A stretch of 64,000 bases of DNA from Mycolicibacterium alvei (GTDB lineage: Bacteria > Actinomycetota > Actinomycetes > Mycobacteriales > Mycobacteriaceae), in the NCBI RefSeq assembly GCF_010727325.1, contig NZ_AP022566.1, positions 124,001 to 188,000 of the forward strand. The letters run 5' to 3'. Positions 1 through 6,592 of this stretch are shown here, one piece after another. A program made the translations under genes and the position numbers. Below the pieces are notes generated by a model. That model was given only the letters and a program-made list of their open reading frames with translations, was not told the DNA's origin and ran no database searches. Position 1 is the first letter of the stretch. Each line of letters starts with the position of its first letter.

Positions 1-326
1 AGGGTGACACGTTCGTAGCGAGCACCGTGCCGTCCGGCCAGCGCTACCCACTGGGCCAGATGCTCGGCTTCGAGGTTGGTAGCGTCAATCACGATGGACT
101 TACCATCCCGGAGCGCGAGAACGGCCAAGCGCCTCTCCACGCCAGTGACGATCAGTTCCTGCAACTCGGTGAGCCCACGGTACTTGCGGTACAGCAGGAA
201 TCGAATCTGGTCACGGTTGATGATGACGCGATGCCCCGGGTCGAGATCCCGCCAGGCGCGGGCCCAGGTGCTCTTGCCTGAACCTGGCAGTCCTTGCAGG
301 ATGAACACCACCGGATGAATTGGCAT
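1..326 (-). CDS. P-loop polynucleotide-kinase-like protein, 3' end outside window
   Basis: The gene runs off the left edge, so only the first 108 residues are visible. The start is ATG at 326. Residues 12-20 read GLPGSGKST, a Walker A loop; they are followed by NRDQIRFLL and then VIDATN, the order seen in the 5'-kinase domain of T4-type polynucleotide kinases and related AAA_33 proteins. That family phosphorylates the 5'-OH of nucleic acids or other small substrates; the substrate here cannot be told from the fragment. Three palindromes lie directly before the start (321-365), the first of them overlapping it. A zeta-toxin-like kinase is a less likely reading, because the NRD and DATN pattern fits the polynucleotide kinase branch better. 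Confidence 0.85.
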   Translation of the reverse strand, partial: MPIHPVVFILQGLPGSGKSTWARAWRDLDPGHRVIINRDQIRFLLYRKYRGLTELQELIVTGVERRLAVLALRDGKSIVIDATNLEAEHLAQWVALAGRHGARYERVT

Positions 327-365
327 GCCATTATCGTAATGCGGTACCGCATTAATGGCAAGCCA
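321..365. promoter_or_regulatory. three palindromes in front of the P-loop kinase gene
   Basis: TGGCATGCCA (321-330) overlaps the ATG of the minus-strand kinase gene. A perfect 18-bp palindrome, TAATGCGGTACCGCATTA, lies at 337-354. TGGCAAGCCA, a near-palindrome, follows at 356-365. The TGGC-WW-GCCA element recurs twice before the gene starting at 31602. The placement and symmetry suggest operator sites; no regulator can be named from the sequence. Confidence 0.6.
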
Positions 366-455
366 TATTTTCGGTGGGTCAACAACGCCCCAACGCCATC
401 TACCTTTCGACCGGGCGCAGCCTGGAAAACTGATGATGCCGACCGCCAGCAGCAC

Positions 456-1412
456 CTATCGAGGACAGGTGTCGAACTGTTCTCGCAGCTGGTTCTGCAA
501 CGCGATCTCATCAGCTGACAGGTACTTTTCGGGATGCTGCTCCAGGTGGGAGTCGGGGTAGCTGCAATCCCCGACATCAACTGACCCCTCGTACTGCTTG
601 GTGATGTCCTGCGGCGCCGTATGCCAGGTCAACCAAAGCGGACGGCCGGGGCCCGCACCGACGATGCTGATGATGTCAACCAGCGCACGGTAGGTGGATT
701 GACGGCTCACCACGACTCCAAGATCGGCGATCGTCGCATCACGCACAGCGATCCGGTTGAGTTGGGCCGGCATGGTCTCGATCTGCCGGTGGATGCGTTG
801 CTCTTGGTCACGCGACAGCGGCAGGGTCACCCGCCAGTTCGGTGCCGCAGAGTCGACAGGTAGCAGATTCACGGTGCCGGCCGTGACACCGACGTTTCGA
901 ACCGCCTGCAGCACTTCCGGTATCGGCGTGGACAGTTGCCGGACCGTCAGCCAGTTATTGGTAGCCCAGTCGATCTGCACAGTGGGCGACGTCGAAGCGA
1001 TGGCAGCTGCCAACGAGCGCAGCGCTGTGCTGTCAGTAGCAACATCGGCTGCATTGAGTGACTTGACGTCTCGCACGACGGTGACCGCTGGCACCTCGCC
1101 AATCCGCAGTCGCAGCCGTTTCAGGTAATCGGCCGAACCATCACCGTGCGCACTGGATACCGCTTGCGCAACGCCGCTGATCTGGCCCGCCTCGGCGGCC
1201 GGCATCTGCACGTTGAGCGTGGCTATCGAGTCCAGCTCATCCTCGTCGTAGCCCACCCAGGCCTTCGCCACCCCGGGCATGGAGCTGATCGTCACCTCCA
1301 GTGGGTCGGTGTCGATCATTCGCACAACCCGGCACGCCGCGGTCAGTCCCACCAACACGCCTACCACGGCCAGCAGAGCTGCCGCCCTCAACCTCCAGCG
1401 CCGAACATCCAT
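456..1412 (-). CDS. putative lipoprotein, 318 aa, unknown function
   Basis: I chose ATG 1412 because GGAGAG lies 11 bases upstream; a longer reading from 1481 would put 23 unlikely residues before the signal peptide. The N-terminus has RRWRLR, a hydrophobic stretch and TAAC, a lipobox-like end, so the product is probably exported and lipid-anchored. The mature part contains no motif I recognise. It has several repeats of a pattern such as 'IGEVPAVTVVRDV' and looks like an alpha/beta periplasmic domain. It ends with a CSYPDSHLEQHPEKYLSADE segment. It may be co-transcribed with the kinase gene downstream on the same strand. Confidence 0.75.
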   Translation of the reverse strand: MDVRRWRLRAAALLAVVGVLVGLTAACRVVRMIDTDPLEVTISSMPGVAKAWVGYDEDELDSIATLNVQMPAAEAGQISGVAQAVSSAHGDGSADYLKRLRLRIGEVPAVTVVRDVKSLNAADVATDSTALRSLAAAIASTSPTVQIDWATNNWLTVRQLSTPIPEVLQAVRNVGVTAGTVNLLPVDSAAPNWRVTLPLSRDQEQRIHRQIETMPAQLNRIAVRDATIADLGVVVSRQSTYRALVDIISIVGAGPGRPLWLTWHTAPQDITKQYEGSVDVGDCSYPDSHLEQHPEKYLSADEIALQNQLREQFDTCPR

Positions 1413-1504
1413 CGTGGCATTCTCTCCGCACACCGCCCTGCATCGGAGCACCAATTTCGACCCGGGGATGTTGCACCGCACCGCGGTGCAGGACTGACGG
1501 CCGC

Positions 1505-1729
1505 TCAGCCGTTTCCTTGCCTCAAGGTGGCAATGAGCACAGAACGAACCGGAGCGTTCTCGTCCGCCGCCAAATCGACCAAGGCACGCATGACGTCGGC
1601 CTTACTCAGTGTTCGACGGCCCGTTTCGCGACGAAGGCCATACAGAAGCTCGTCCCACTGGCCAACCTCGTTTCCGTCGAGCCTGATCGACCAGTTCACC
1701 TTGCCGGGGTCCACATCGGGCGACGTCAC
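1505..1729 (-). CDS. small ribbon-helix-helix-like regulator
   Basis: The conserved-looking part reads KVNWSIRLDGNEVGQWDEL followed by a charged helical stretch (TLSKADVMRALVDLAADE), which resembles a ribbon-helix-helix DNA-binding protein with a helical extension of the kind used by plasmid partition or copy-control repressors. The start is uncertain. I used GTG 1729 (74 aa); an in-frame ATG at 1795 would add a run of arginine- and cysteine-rich residues encoded by the palindrome itself, which looks like an artefact. AGGAG lies about 17 bases before the GTG, farther than usual. The long palindrome at 1755-1786 sits just upstream, suggesting autoregulation. The family assignment is by pattern only. 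Confidence 0.5.
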   Translation of the reverse strand: MTSPDVDPGKVNWSIRLDGNEVGQWDELLYGLRRETGRRTLSKADVMRALVDLAADENAPVRSVLIATLRQGNG

Positions 1730-1754
1730 AGAACGTGATTCTAGAGCTCCTGCA

Positions 1755-1786
1755 CGCATGCGCGCAATACGTCTTGCGCGCATGCG
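1755..1786. promoter_or_regulatory. long palindrome upstream of the RHH-like gene, likely operator
   Basis: Two perfect 13-base arms, CGCATGCGCGCAA and its reverse complement, are separated by TACGTC. A further GCGCATGCATG follows to about 1796. The site lies between the minus-strand RHH-like gene and the plus-strand gene at 1863, so it could control both directions. A hairpin in RNA is possible, but without a T-run a terminator is less likely. Confidence 0.65.
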
Positions 1787-1862
1787 CGCATGCATGTAAA
1801 TTTGCGCACAGACACAGCGGGAAACGCATAGTGCCGCTCCCGAGAACAGGCAGAGGTGGCCC

Positions 1863-2213
1863 ATGAGCGCGACTGCGACACCGAACCGCTACGCGAACAA
1901 GGCCGTCATGAAGCGCGACACTGAACGCGGCTCAGGACAAGAACGCATCGTGGCCGCCGCGACGCTCTACGGCTGGTCCGAGGTCGACTACCGAGCGATT
2001 GACATCCCATCCAGCGAGCGCGCTTGGACCAACGGGGATCACGTCTTCTACGTCCGCCTCGGTGAAGCGGGCCAGGTGCTCACGGCGTGGTCCTACCGCG
2101 GCGCTGTCGAGGACCGGGCCGCGCGCGCTCGCTCGTCAGTCATCGGCGCCGTGACCGACGGACGCGATAAGGCCAGCCGCGCAGTCGATCTGCTCGCACA
2201 GGCCACTCGATGA
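1863..2213 (+). CDS. hypothetical protein, 116 aa
   Basis: The ATG is preceded by AGGTGG at a good distance, and the gene opens a plus-strand run of small overlapping genes. The product is soluble, with a central 'VDYRAIDIPSSERAWTNGDH' segment and a helical C-terminus rich in Arg and Ala. I do not recognise a family. Its stop overlaps the next possible start (ATGA at 2210), which suggests translational coupling. Confidence 0.7.
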   Translation: MSATATPNRYANKAVMKRDTERGSGQERIVAAATLYGWSEVDYRAIDIPSSERAWTNGDHVFYVRLGEAGQVLTAWSYRGAVEDRAARARSSVIGAVTDGRDKASRAVDLLAQATR

Positions 2214-2338
2214 GCACCACCGCATCGGGCATCACACCATCCGCCGCCGCCGAGGCGACGACCGAACGACTCGTGCAGGCCGGTTGCCGTCGAAAAGGTC
2301 GAAAAGTCGGCCGCGCCTGCCAGAACCAAGGAGCATGA
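2210..2338 (+). CDS. possible 42-aa coupled ORF
   Basis: The ATG overlaps the stop of the preceding gene (ATGA) and the frame ends at TGA 2336-2338. The peptide has a basic tail (CRRKGRKVGRACQNQGA) with two cysteines. Only the overlap supports it. It has no visible family, so it may be chance. Confidence 0.35.
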   Translation: MSTTASGITPSAAAEATTERLVQAGCRRKGRKVGRACQNQGA

Positions 2339-2345
2339 TCGGATC

Positions 2346-2546
2346 ATGGCGACACCCGCGCACCTGGCTCCACAAAACTGCTTCGTCTGCGGCGGCGCCG
2401 CGCACGCCGACACTGATCACACGTTCCGGTCCAATGCTGCAGCCCTCGCCGAGGCCCGCGAACACGATCGGCGCACCGTCCACCACTACCCGGGGGGCCA
2501 GACCTCATCGGCTGCGGCCTACGTCGCAGAACACCGGCCGTACTGA
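2346..2546 (+). CDS. small CxxC protein, 66 aa
   Basis: The start is ATG 2346, with AAGGAG 12 bases upstream. Near the N-terminus NCFVCGGAAHADTDHTF gives a C-x2-C and two histidines, which could bind one metal ion. The rest is short and unstructured-looking, ending in AEHRPY. Plasmid and phage genomes of actinomycetes carry many tiny proteins of this style. Function unknown. Confidence 0.6.
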   Translation: MATPAHLAPQNCFVCGGAAHADTDHTFRSNAAALAEAREHDRRTVHHYPGGQTSSAAAYVAEHRPY

Positions 2547-2643
2547 CCGGTCTGCTCAGCAGACCGGCCCGAACACGACACCCGCAATTGCGTTCCGGCG
2601 CAACGCTGCGTCCCCGCAGACTATCGGCCCTACGGAGGATCAC

Positions 2644-2820
2644 ATGAGTGAGCTAGGCAAGCAGATCGCGGAACTGGACGACCAGTGGAAGCACGCTTGC
2701 GACGTGGCAACCGCCAGCATCGGCCAGCCGGATCGGGCAGAGAACGTCGCCTATCGAGACGAGCTTGCAACCCAACTGGCACAGCTGAAAGCCCGAGCTG
2801 GGTCGGATGTGCGGCGGTGA
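2644..2820 (+). CDS. small helical protein, 58 aa
   Basis: I chose ATG 2644 because GGAGG sits 6 bases before it; the same frame is open further upstream without a ribosome site. The product (start MSELGKQIAELDDQWKHA) is almost entirely predicted helix with heptad-like spacing, so it may form a small coiled coil. No family recognised. Confidence 0.7.
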   Translation: MSELGKQIAELDDQWKHACDVATASIGQPDRAENVAYRDELATQLAQLKARAGSDVRR

Positions 2821-2951
2821 CGAATGCCTGCGAGATGTTCGCCCTCAATCCAGATACCCTGCCGCGCAACGCACCCTTCGCCTTCACAGTCGCATCCGGG
2901 CCGGACGGAAGCAACCCCACCGCGACGACGAACCCGACGATAGGAGAACCC
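2807..2951 (+). pseudogene. frameshifted copy of a small gene also present at 33779
   Basis: ATG 2807 opens MCGGDECL. Skipping one base then gives EMFALNPDTLPRNAPFAFTV, which aligns with EVFDLDPDNPPRNGTFTVTV near 33840. DNA alignment of the two places shows this copy lacks two bases between its TGCCTG and GAGATG. The GTG at 2817 happens to start the conserved frame, so a shortened product is possible. In this frame there is no stop before the next gene, so the reading runs into MTAPL at 2952. Either the gene is decayed or the two frames are joined by slippage. Confidence 0.45.
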
Positions 2952-3149
2952 ATGACAGCCCCCTTGATTGTCGGCGATCAGGTTCGCCATGCCGATCGTC
3001 GCGAGGACGGCATCATCGTGCAGCGTGTCGCAGCGTGGACGCCGAACGAACTCACCACCTACGCCCCTGACGCGGGCATGGTGCAGGTGAACTGGGATGG
3101 GGAGCGCCAGCCACACTGGGAGTACTACGCAGAGCTGATCCGCGCGTGA
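2952..3149 (+). CDS. small beta-rich hypothetical protein, 65 aa
   Basis: The ATG at 2952 follows AGGAG by 6 bases. The sequence MTAPLIVGDQVRHADRREDG, continuing to VQVNWDGERQPHWEYYAELIRA, looks like a small SH3-like barrel of the kind that often begins with a 'GD-V-h--GV' turn. Many phage and plasmid mini-proteins have this shape. The next gene starts inside its stop (GTGA), so the two are coupled. Confidence 0.7.
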   Translation: MTAPLIVGDQVRHADRREDGIIVQRVAAWTPNELTTYAPDAGMVQVNWDGERQPHWEYYAELIRA

Positions 3150-3532
3150 GCCCGGCCAGCCGCTCAGAGGTGGGCAAGCCGATCACCGTGCCACTAGAGC
3201 TATCGCACTGTGTTCGGCCCTGCGCGAATTGCCCATGGCGCACAGACTCCCCAGCAGGCGAGTTTCCGGCCGAGCGGTATGAGACATTGCGAGCGACAGC
3301 CGGATCTCCCGGACGCGAAGCGGGGCTTGGCGCCCCGATCTTCGCCTGCCACAAATCCGAGCCCGGCCGCGACCGCGCGTGCGCAGGTTGGCTTGCCGTC
3401 GCCGGCGTCGATCACCTCGGTATCCGACTCGCCGTCGCCCTCGGCCGCCTGCCGACCACCGTTCTTCAGCCCGGTGCAGACTGGCCAGAGCTGTTCAGCT
3501 CATACGACGAGATGGCGGAGCGGAACACGTGA
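3146..3532 (+). CDS. DUF6283 family protein, 128 aa
   Basis: The GTG start overlaps the upstream TGA. The protein carries RPCANCPWRTDSPAGEFPAE, then FACHKS and CAGWLAV, which together are the signature of the DUF6283 family common in actinobacteriophages and plasmids. Five cysteines and a histidine in CxxC-like pairs suggest a structural metal site. No biochemical role is known for the family. Its presence supports a mobile origin for this stretch. Confidence 0.75.
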   Translation: MSPASRSEVGKPITVPLELSHCVRPCANCPWRTDSPAGEFPAERYETLRATAGSPGREAGLGAPIFACHKSEPGRDRACAGWLAVAGVDHLGIRLAVALGRLPTTVLQPGADWPELFSSYDEMAERNT

Positions 3533-3575
3533 AGTACGACATACGGATAACCCGAACGCCAGTGGAGGTCTCAGC

Positions 3576-3977
3576 ATGACCGATGAGCTGCACTTCGCCC
3601 AGGCCTGCGTCGGCGCGGCCACGCACCTGCACACGACTGCAGACGAGCTTGCCGCCAACCCCGACGACCCAGACGCGGTCGGCAAGGCCGGCCGCGATAC
3701 CCTCACGGCCCTCGAACAACTCGCCGGTATGCATCCGCCGGCGCCGATCCTCGCCTCGCTTCAGCGGATAGCCACAGACTTGAGCACAGCTGGCGCCAGA
3801 ACCACCGACAAGACCCCTGACGACCAGATGCCCGACACGGCCCGTGGAGACCAGGTCCCCGACAAGGCCCGTGGGCACCAGATGCTCGACACGATCCGAG
3901 GAGCCGCCGACGCCATCGGCCAAATCGCCCAGGATTACGCGCGGCAGCACGCCAAAGGACAAGGCACCTGGCAATGA
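3576..3977 (+). CDS. hypothetical protein with three 9-residue repeats, 133 aa
   Basis: ATG 3576 has GGAGG 6 bases upstream; the upstream extension of the frame is a shadow of the DUF6283 gene. Residues 1-65 form a helical domain (MTDELHFAQACVGAATHLHT). Then come three tandem 9-residue units: QMPDTARGD, QVPDKARGH and QMLDTIRGA. A final helix, AIGQIAQDYARQHAKGQ, closes it. The repeats are 27-base direct repeats in DNA, so unit number may vary between strains. The stop overlaps the next start. Confidence 0.7.
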   Translation: MTDELHFAQACVGAATHLHTTADELAANPDDPDAVGKAGRDTLTALEQLAGMHPPAPILASLQRIATDLSTAGARTTDKTPDDQMPDTARGDQVPDKARGHQMLDTIRGAADAIGQIAQDYARQHAKGQGTWQ

Positions 3978-4159
3978 ACGCGACTGTCCTCACCTGGCTC
4001 GTCCGCCGCGCCGGCATCCCGTTCGACGCCACCATCTGGGTACCTAAGACCGGCACCGTCGACGACGCGAAGGCCGAGGCCCGCCGCGAGCACGGGCCCA
4101 ACGCCCAGGCCGTCCGCCGCCCCGGCGACCCACACTGGACCGAACTCGAAACCAGCTGA
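3974..4159 (+). CDS. small hypothetical protein, 61 aa
   Basis: The ATG lies in the ATGA overlap with the previous gene. The peptide (MNATVLTWLVRRAGIPFD at the start, WTELETS at the end) is short and basic in the middle. Position and coupling support translation; one base separates its stop from the ATPase gene, so it could regulate or accompany that ATPase. Family unknown. Confidence 0.65.
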   Translation: MNATVLTWLVRRAGIPFDATIWVPKTGTVDDAKAEARREHGPNAQAVRRPGDPHWTELETS

Positions 4160-4160
4160 C

Positions 4161-5978
4161 ATGAACCCCAGCCCCGTGACCGCCGACGAGATGCCAGACC
4201 ACATCGACCTGGCCCCCGGCGTGCAGCTGCCGCTGGAGATTGTGACCGCGGCTGTAGCAATCCTGGCAAATCGTGGAGCGGGCAAGTCCGGGGTCGCGCA
4301 CCACCTCGTCGAGCTGATGTACGGCGCAGGCCTGCCCGTGGTGGTCGTCGACGTCAAGGGTGACTGGTGGGGGATTCGCTCCAGCGCCGACGGCACCAGC
4401 CCCGGGCTGCCGTTCTATATTTTCGGCGGCGACCACGGCGACCTGCCCCTGGAGCCAACCGCCGGCGAGCTGCTGGCCGATCTCATCGTCGACGACCGCA
4501 TCCCCGCGGTCCTCGACCTGTCCCACATGAGCAAGACCCAGGCCCGCACCTTCGCCACGGCGTTCGCCGAGCGTCTCTACCACCGCAACCGTGACCCGCT
4601 GCACGTCGTGATCGAAGAAGCCGACGTCCTTGTTCCACAACGCGCTTCAGCTGCGACCGCCCGATTGCTCGGGGCGATGGAGGACCTCGCCAAACGCGGT
4701 CGTCAGCGCGGCATCGGCATGACGATCTGCTCGCAACGCGCCCAGGAAACCGCGAAATCTGTCTTGGACTTGATGGAGACCGTCATCCTGCTGCGCACGA
4801 CCGGCCCGCGCTCCATCAAGGCCGTCCAGGAATGGATTTCGGTCAACGCCGACCACGACGACACAACCGCCCGCACAGTCATCTCCTCCCTGCCATCACT
4901 GCCCACCGGTCACGGTTGGATCTGGAGCCCGGGGTTCCTGCGAATCCTCGAACGCGTCGAATTTCCGATGTTCACCACTTTCGACTCCCACGCCACCCCC
5001 AAGCCCGGCCAGCGACGCATCGTCCCCAACAAGCGCGCAGTGATCGACCTGGACAAGCTCGGCGCCGAGATCGCCGCCACCCGCCAACGCGCTCAGGGCA
5101 ACGATCCGCGCCGCCTGCGCGCCGAAATCCAGTCCCTGCGCAACGAATTGGCCGCAGTCAACCAGCGCGCAGACCAGGCCGCCGCGCACGCTGCCACCCT
5201 CAGCCACCAGTTGGCCGACCGCGACGACCAGCTCAACACTCTGCGCGCCCAGGTCGACGAGCTCACCCGCGACAACGCGCACACCGCCGCCGTTGAATCA
5301 CTGCGCGCGGCGATCGACCTGATCGAGGCCTCGATCGACACACTGTCCACCGGCCGCCCTGCACCGCCCGACCCACCAGCTCCACGGGCTACGCCCGCCC
5401 CAACGCCCGTCGAGCCGACGGCCCCGCCGAAACCAGCGCCAGCACCGCCACGGCCGCCCAGCCCACCGTCAGAGCCCACCACCACGCGGTTCCGCGCGGG
5501 CGCCCACCGCATGATCACCGCCCTGGCCACCATGGCCCCACTGCGACTGACCAAAGCTCAGTGGGCAACCGTCGCGCACATGAAGCACACTGGCGGCACC
5601 TGGTCGACATACCTCGGCGAGATCCGCCGCGCCGGACTGATCCACGAGACCCCCGCCGGCTTCACCCTGACCCAGGCCGGCTGGGACTACATCGGCCACC
5701 GTCCTGAACCGATGACCGCCCACCAGTTGCAGCAGCACTACCTCGACATCTTGCGCGCCGGCGCCGCACGAATGCTCCAGGCCGTCATCGACGCCCACCC
5801 CGAAGGCCTCTCGAAAGCTGAGCTCGCCGACGTCTCCGGGGTGACCGCTTCAGGCGGGACGTTCTCCACCTATCTCGGCGATCTTCGCCGCAACGGCCTC
5901 GTTGAGCAACGAGGTGACCAGATCGTCGCCACAGACATCCTCATGTACGGCGCCAGTGCCCCACCCAGATCCCACTAA
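4161..5978 (+). CDS. HerA/FtsK-like ATPase with coiled coil and tandem winged helices
   Basis: This 605-residue protein has Walker A NRGAGKSG at residues 37-44, a second strand VVVVDVKGDWWG (60-71) and Walker B HVVIEEAD at 148-155. An arginine-containing 'KRGRQRGIGMTICSQR' segment fits the sensor region of the HerA/DUF87 branch of FtsK-HerA motors, which move or unwind DNA or pump it between cells. About residues 300-385 form a coiled coil, 395-440 are proline-rich, and the C-terminus holds two copies of a winged-helix motif (GGTWSTYLGEIRRAGLI and GGTFSTYLGDLRRNGLV). No membrane segment is seen, so it is not a typical conjugative coupling protein. Plasmid maintenance, transfer or defence are all possible. 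Confidence 0.85.
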   Translation: MNPSPVTADEMPDHIDLAPGVQLPLEIVTAAVAILANRGAGKSGVAHHLVELMYGAGLPVVVVDVKGDWWGIRSSADGTSPGLPFYIFGGDHGDLPLEPTAGELLADLIVDDRIPAVLDLSHMSKTQARTFATAFAERLYHRNRDPLHVVIEEADVLVPQRASAATARLLGAMEDLAKRGRQRGIGMTICSQRAQETAKSVLDLMETVILLRTTGPRSIKAVQEWISVNADHDDTTARTVISSLPSLPTGHGWIWSPGFLRILERVEFPMFTTFDSHATPKPGQRRIVPNKRAVIDLDKLGAEIAATRQRAQGNDPRRLRAEIQSLRNELAAVNQRADQAAAHAATLSHQLADRDDQLNTLRAQVDELTRDNAHTAAVESLRAAIDLIEASIDTLSTGRPAPPDPPAPRATPAPTPVEPTAPPKPAPAPPRPPSPPSEPTTTRFRAGAHRMITALATMAPLRLTKAQWATVAHMKHTGGTWSTYLGEIRRAGLIHETPAGFTLTQAGWDYIGHRPEPMTAHQLQQHYLDILRAGAARMLQAVIDAHPEGLSKAELADVSGVTASGGTFSTYLGDLRRNGLVEQRGDQIVATDILMYGASAPPRSH

Positions 5979-6000
5979 GGGCCGTGAAAGACTCAGCTGC

Positions 6001-6489
6001 TCAGCCAGCCTCGCACGCAACGCCGTCGCCATCTCGATCGAGATTGGGACTGTAGCCCGGCTCCCCGCGATGTAGCGGTGCCGCGCCGGCAGCACGAGCA
6101 GCAGCGCAGCTGGAGAACGGCGTCATCGCGGGCATGTATTGCTCCCACGGCCCTGAGTTTTCGGGCGACCCGCCGGGTACCGGTACGGGGCGTCCGCCGT
6201 CGCTCGGCGGCGGCTGGACCACATGCTCAGTGTCAGAGCTCGGCGCCACCGACGGAACGGCAGAAGTCTCGACGATGCTGGGTGCAGCAGAGGTGGTCGT
6301 AACCGTGGTCGTGGTGATCTGCGTCGTGGTGGTGGTCAGTGGGGTCGTGGTGGTCGCCGACGTTGGGGCCGGGTCCCGGCCATCCTCACTTTGTGAGCAT
6401 CCGATGGCACCCACCAGGAGCATTGCCACCAGCGGTACGACGGCAATCGTGCGCACCGCGGATCCGACCGTGCACCACATCGACGTCAT
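6001..6489 (-). CDS. Excalibur-domain lipoprotein, 162 aa
   Basis: The N-terminus has a signal segment ending in GAIGC, a clear lipobox. A long Thr/Ser-rich linker follows, then FSSCAAARAAGAAPL and NLDRDGDGVACE at the C-terminus. The DxDxDGVACE loop with the paired cysteine is the Excalibur calcium-binding domain of secreted actinobacterial proteins. It is expected outside the membrane, tethered by lipid, with the linker spanning the cell wall. It is divergent from the TerD-like gene at 6593, so the two share about 100 bases of promoter space. Confidence 0.9.
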   Translation of the reverse strand: MTSMWCTVGSAVRTIAVVPLVAMLLVGAIGCSQSEDGRDPAPTSATTTTPLTTTTTQITTTTVTTTSAAPSIVETSAVPSVAPSSDTEHVVQPPPSDGGRPVPVPGGSPENSGPWEQYMPAMTPFSSCAAARAAGAAPLHRGEPGYSPNLDRDGDGVACEAG

Positions 6490-6592
6490 GGCCAGAGTTT
6501 AAGGACCTCCTCGACGGCGCTGTCGGCCGCTCCTGTCATAGTGCAGCGAGCGGTTCTGAGCAGGTCAACGCGACGATAGAGGGGAAACGGGC

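Noticed and set aside
1755..1796. CRISPR-like or satellite repeat
   Set aside because: Only one inverted repeat plus a partial copy; no spacer-repeat periodicity. I saw no CRISPR array anywhere in the window.
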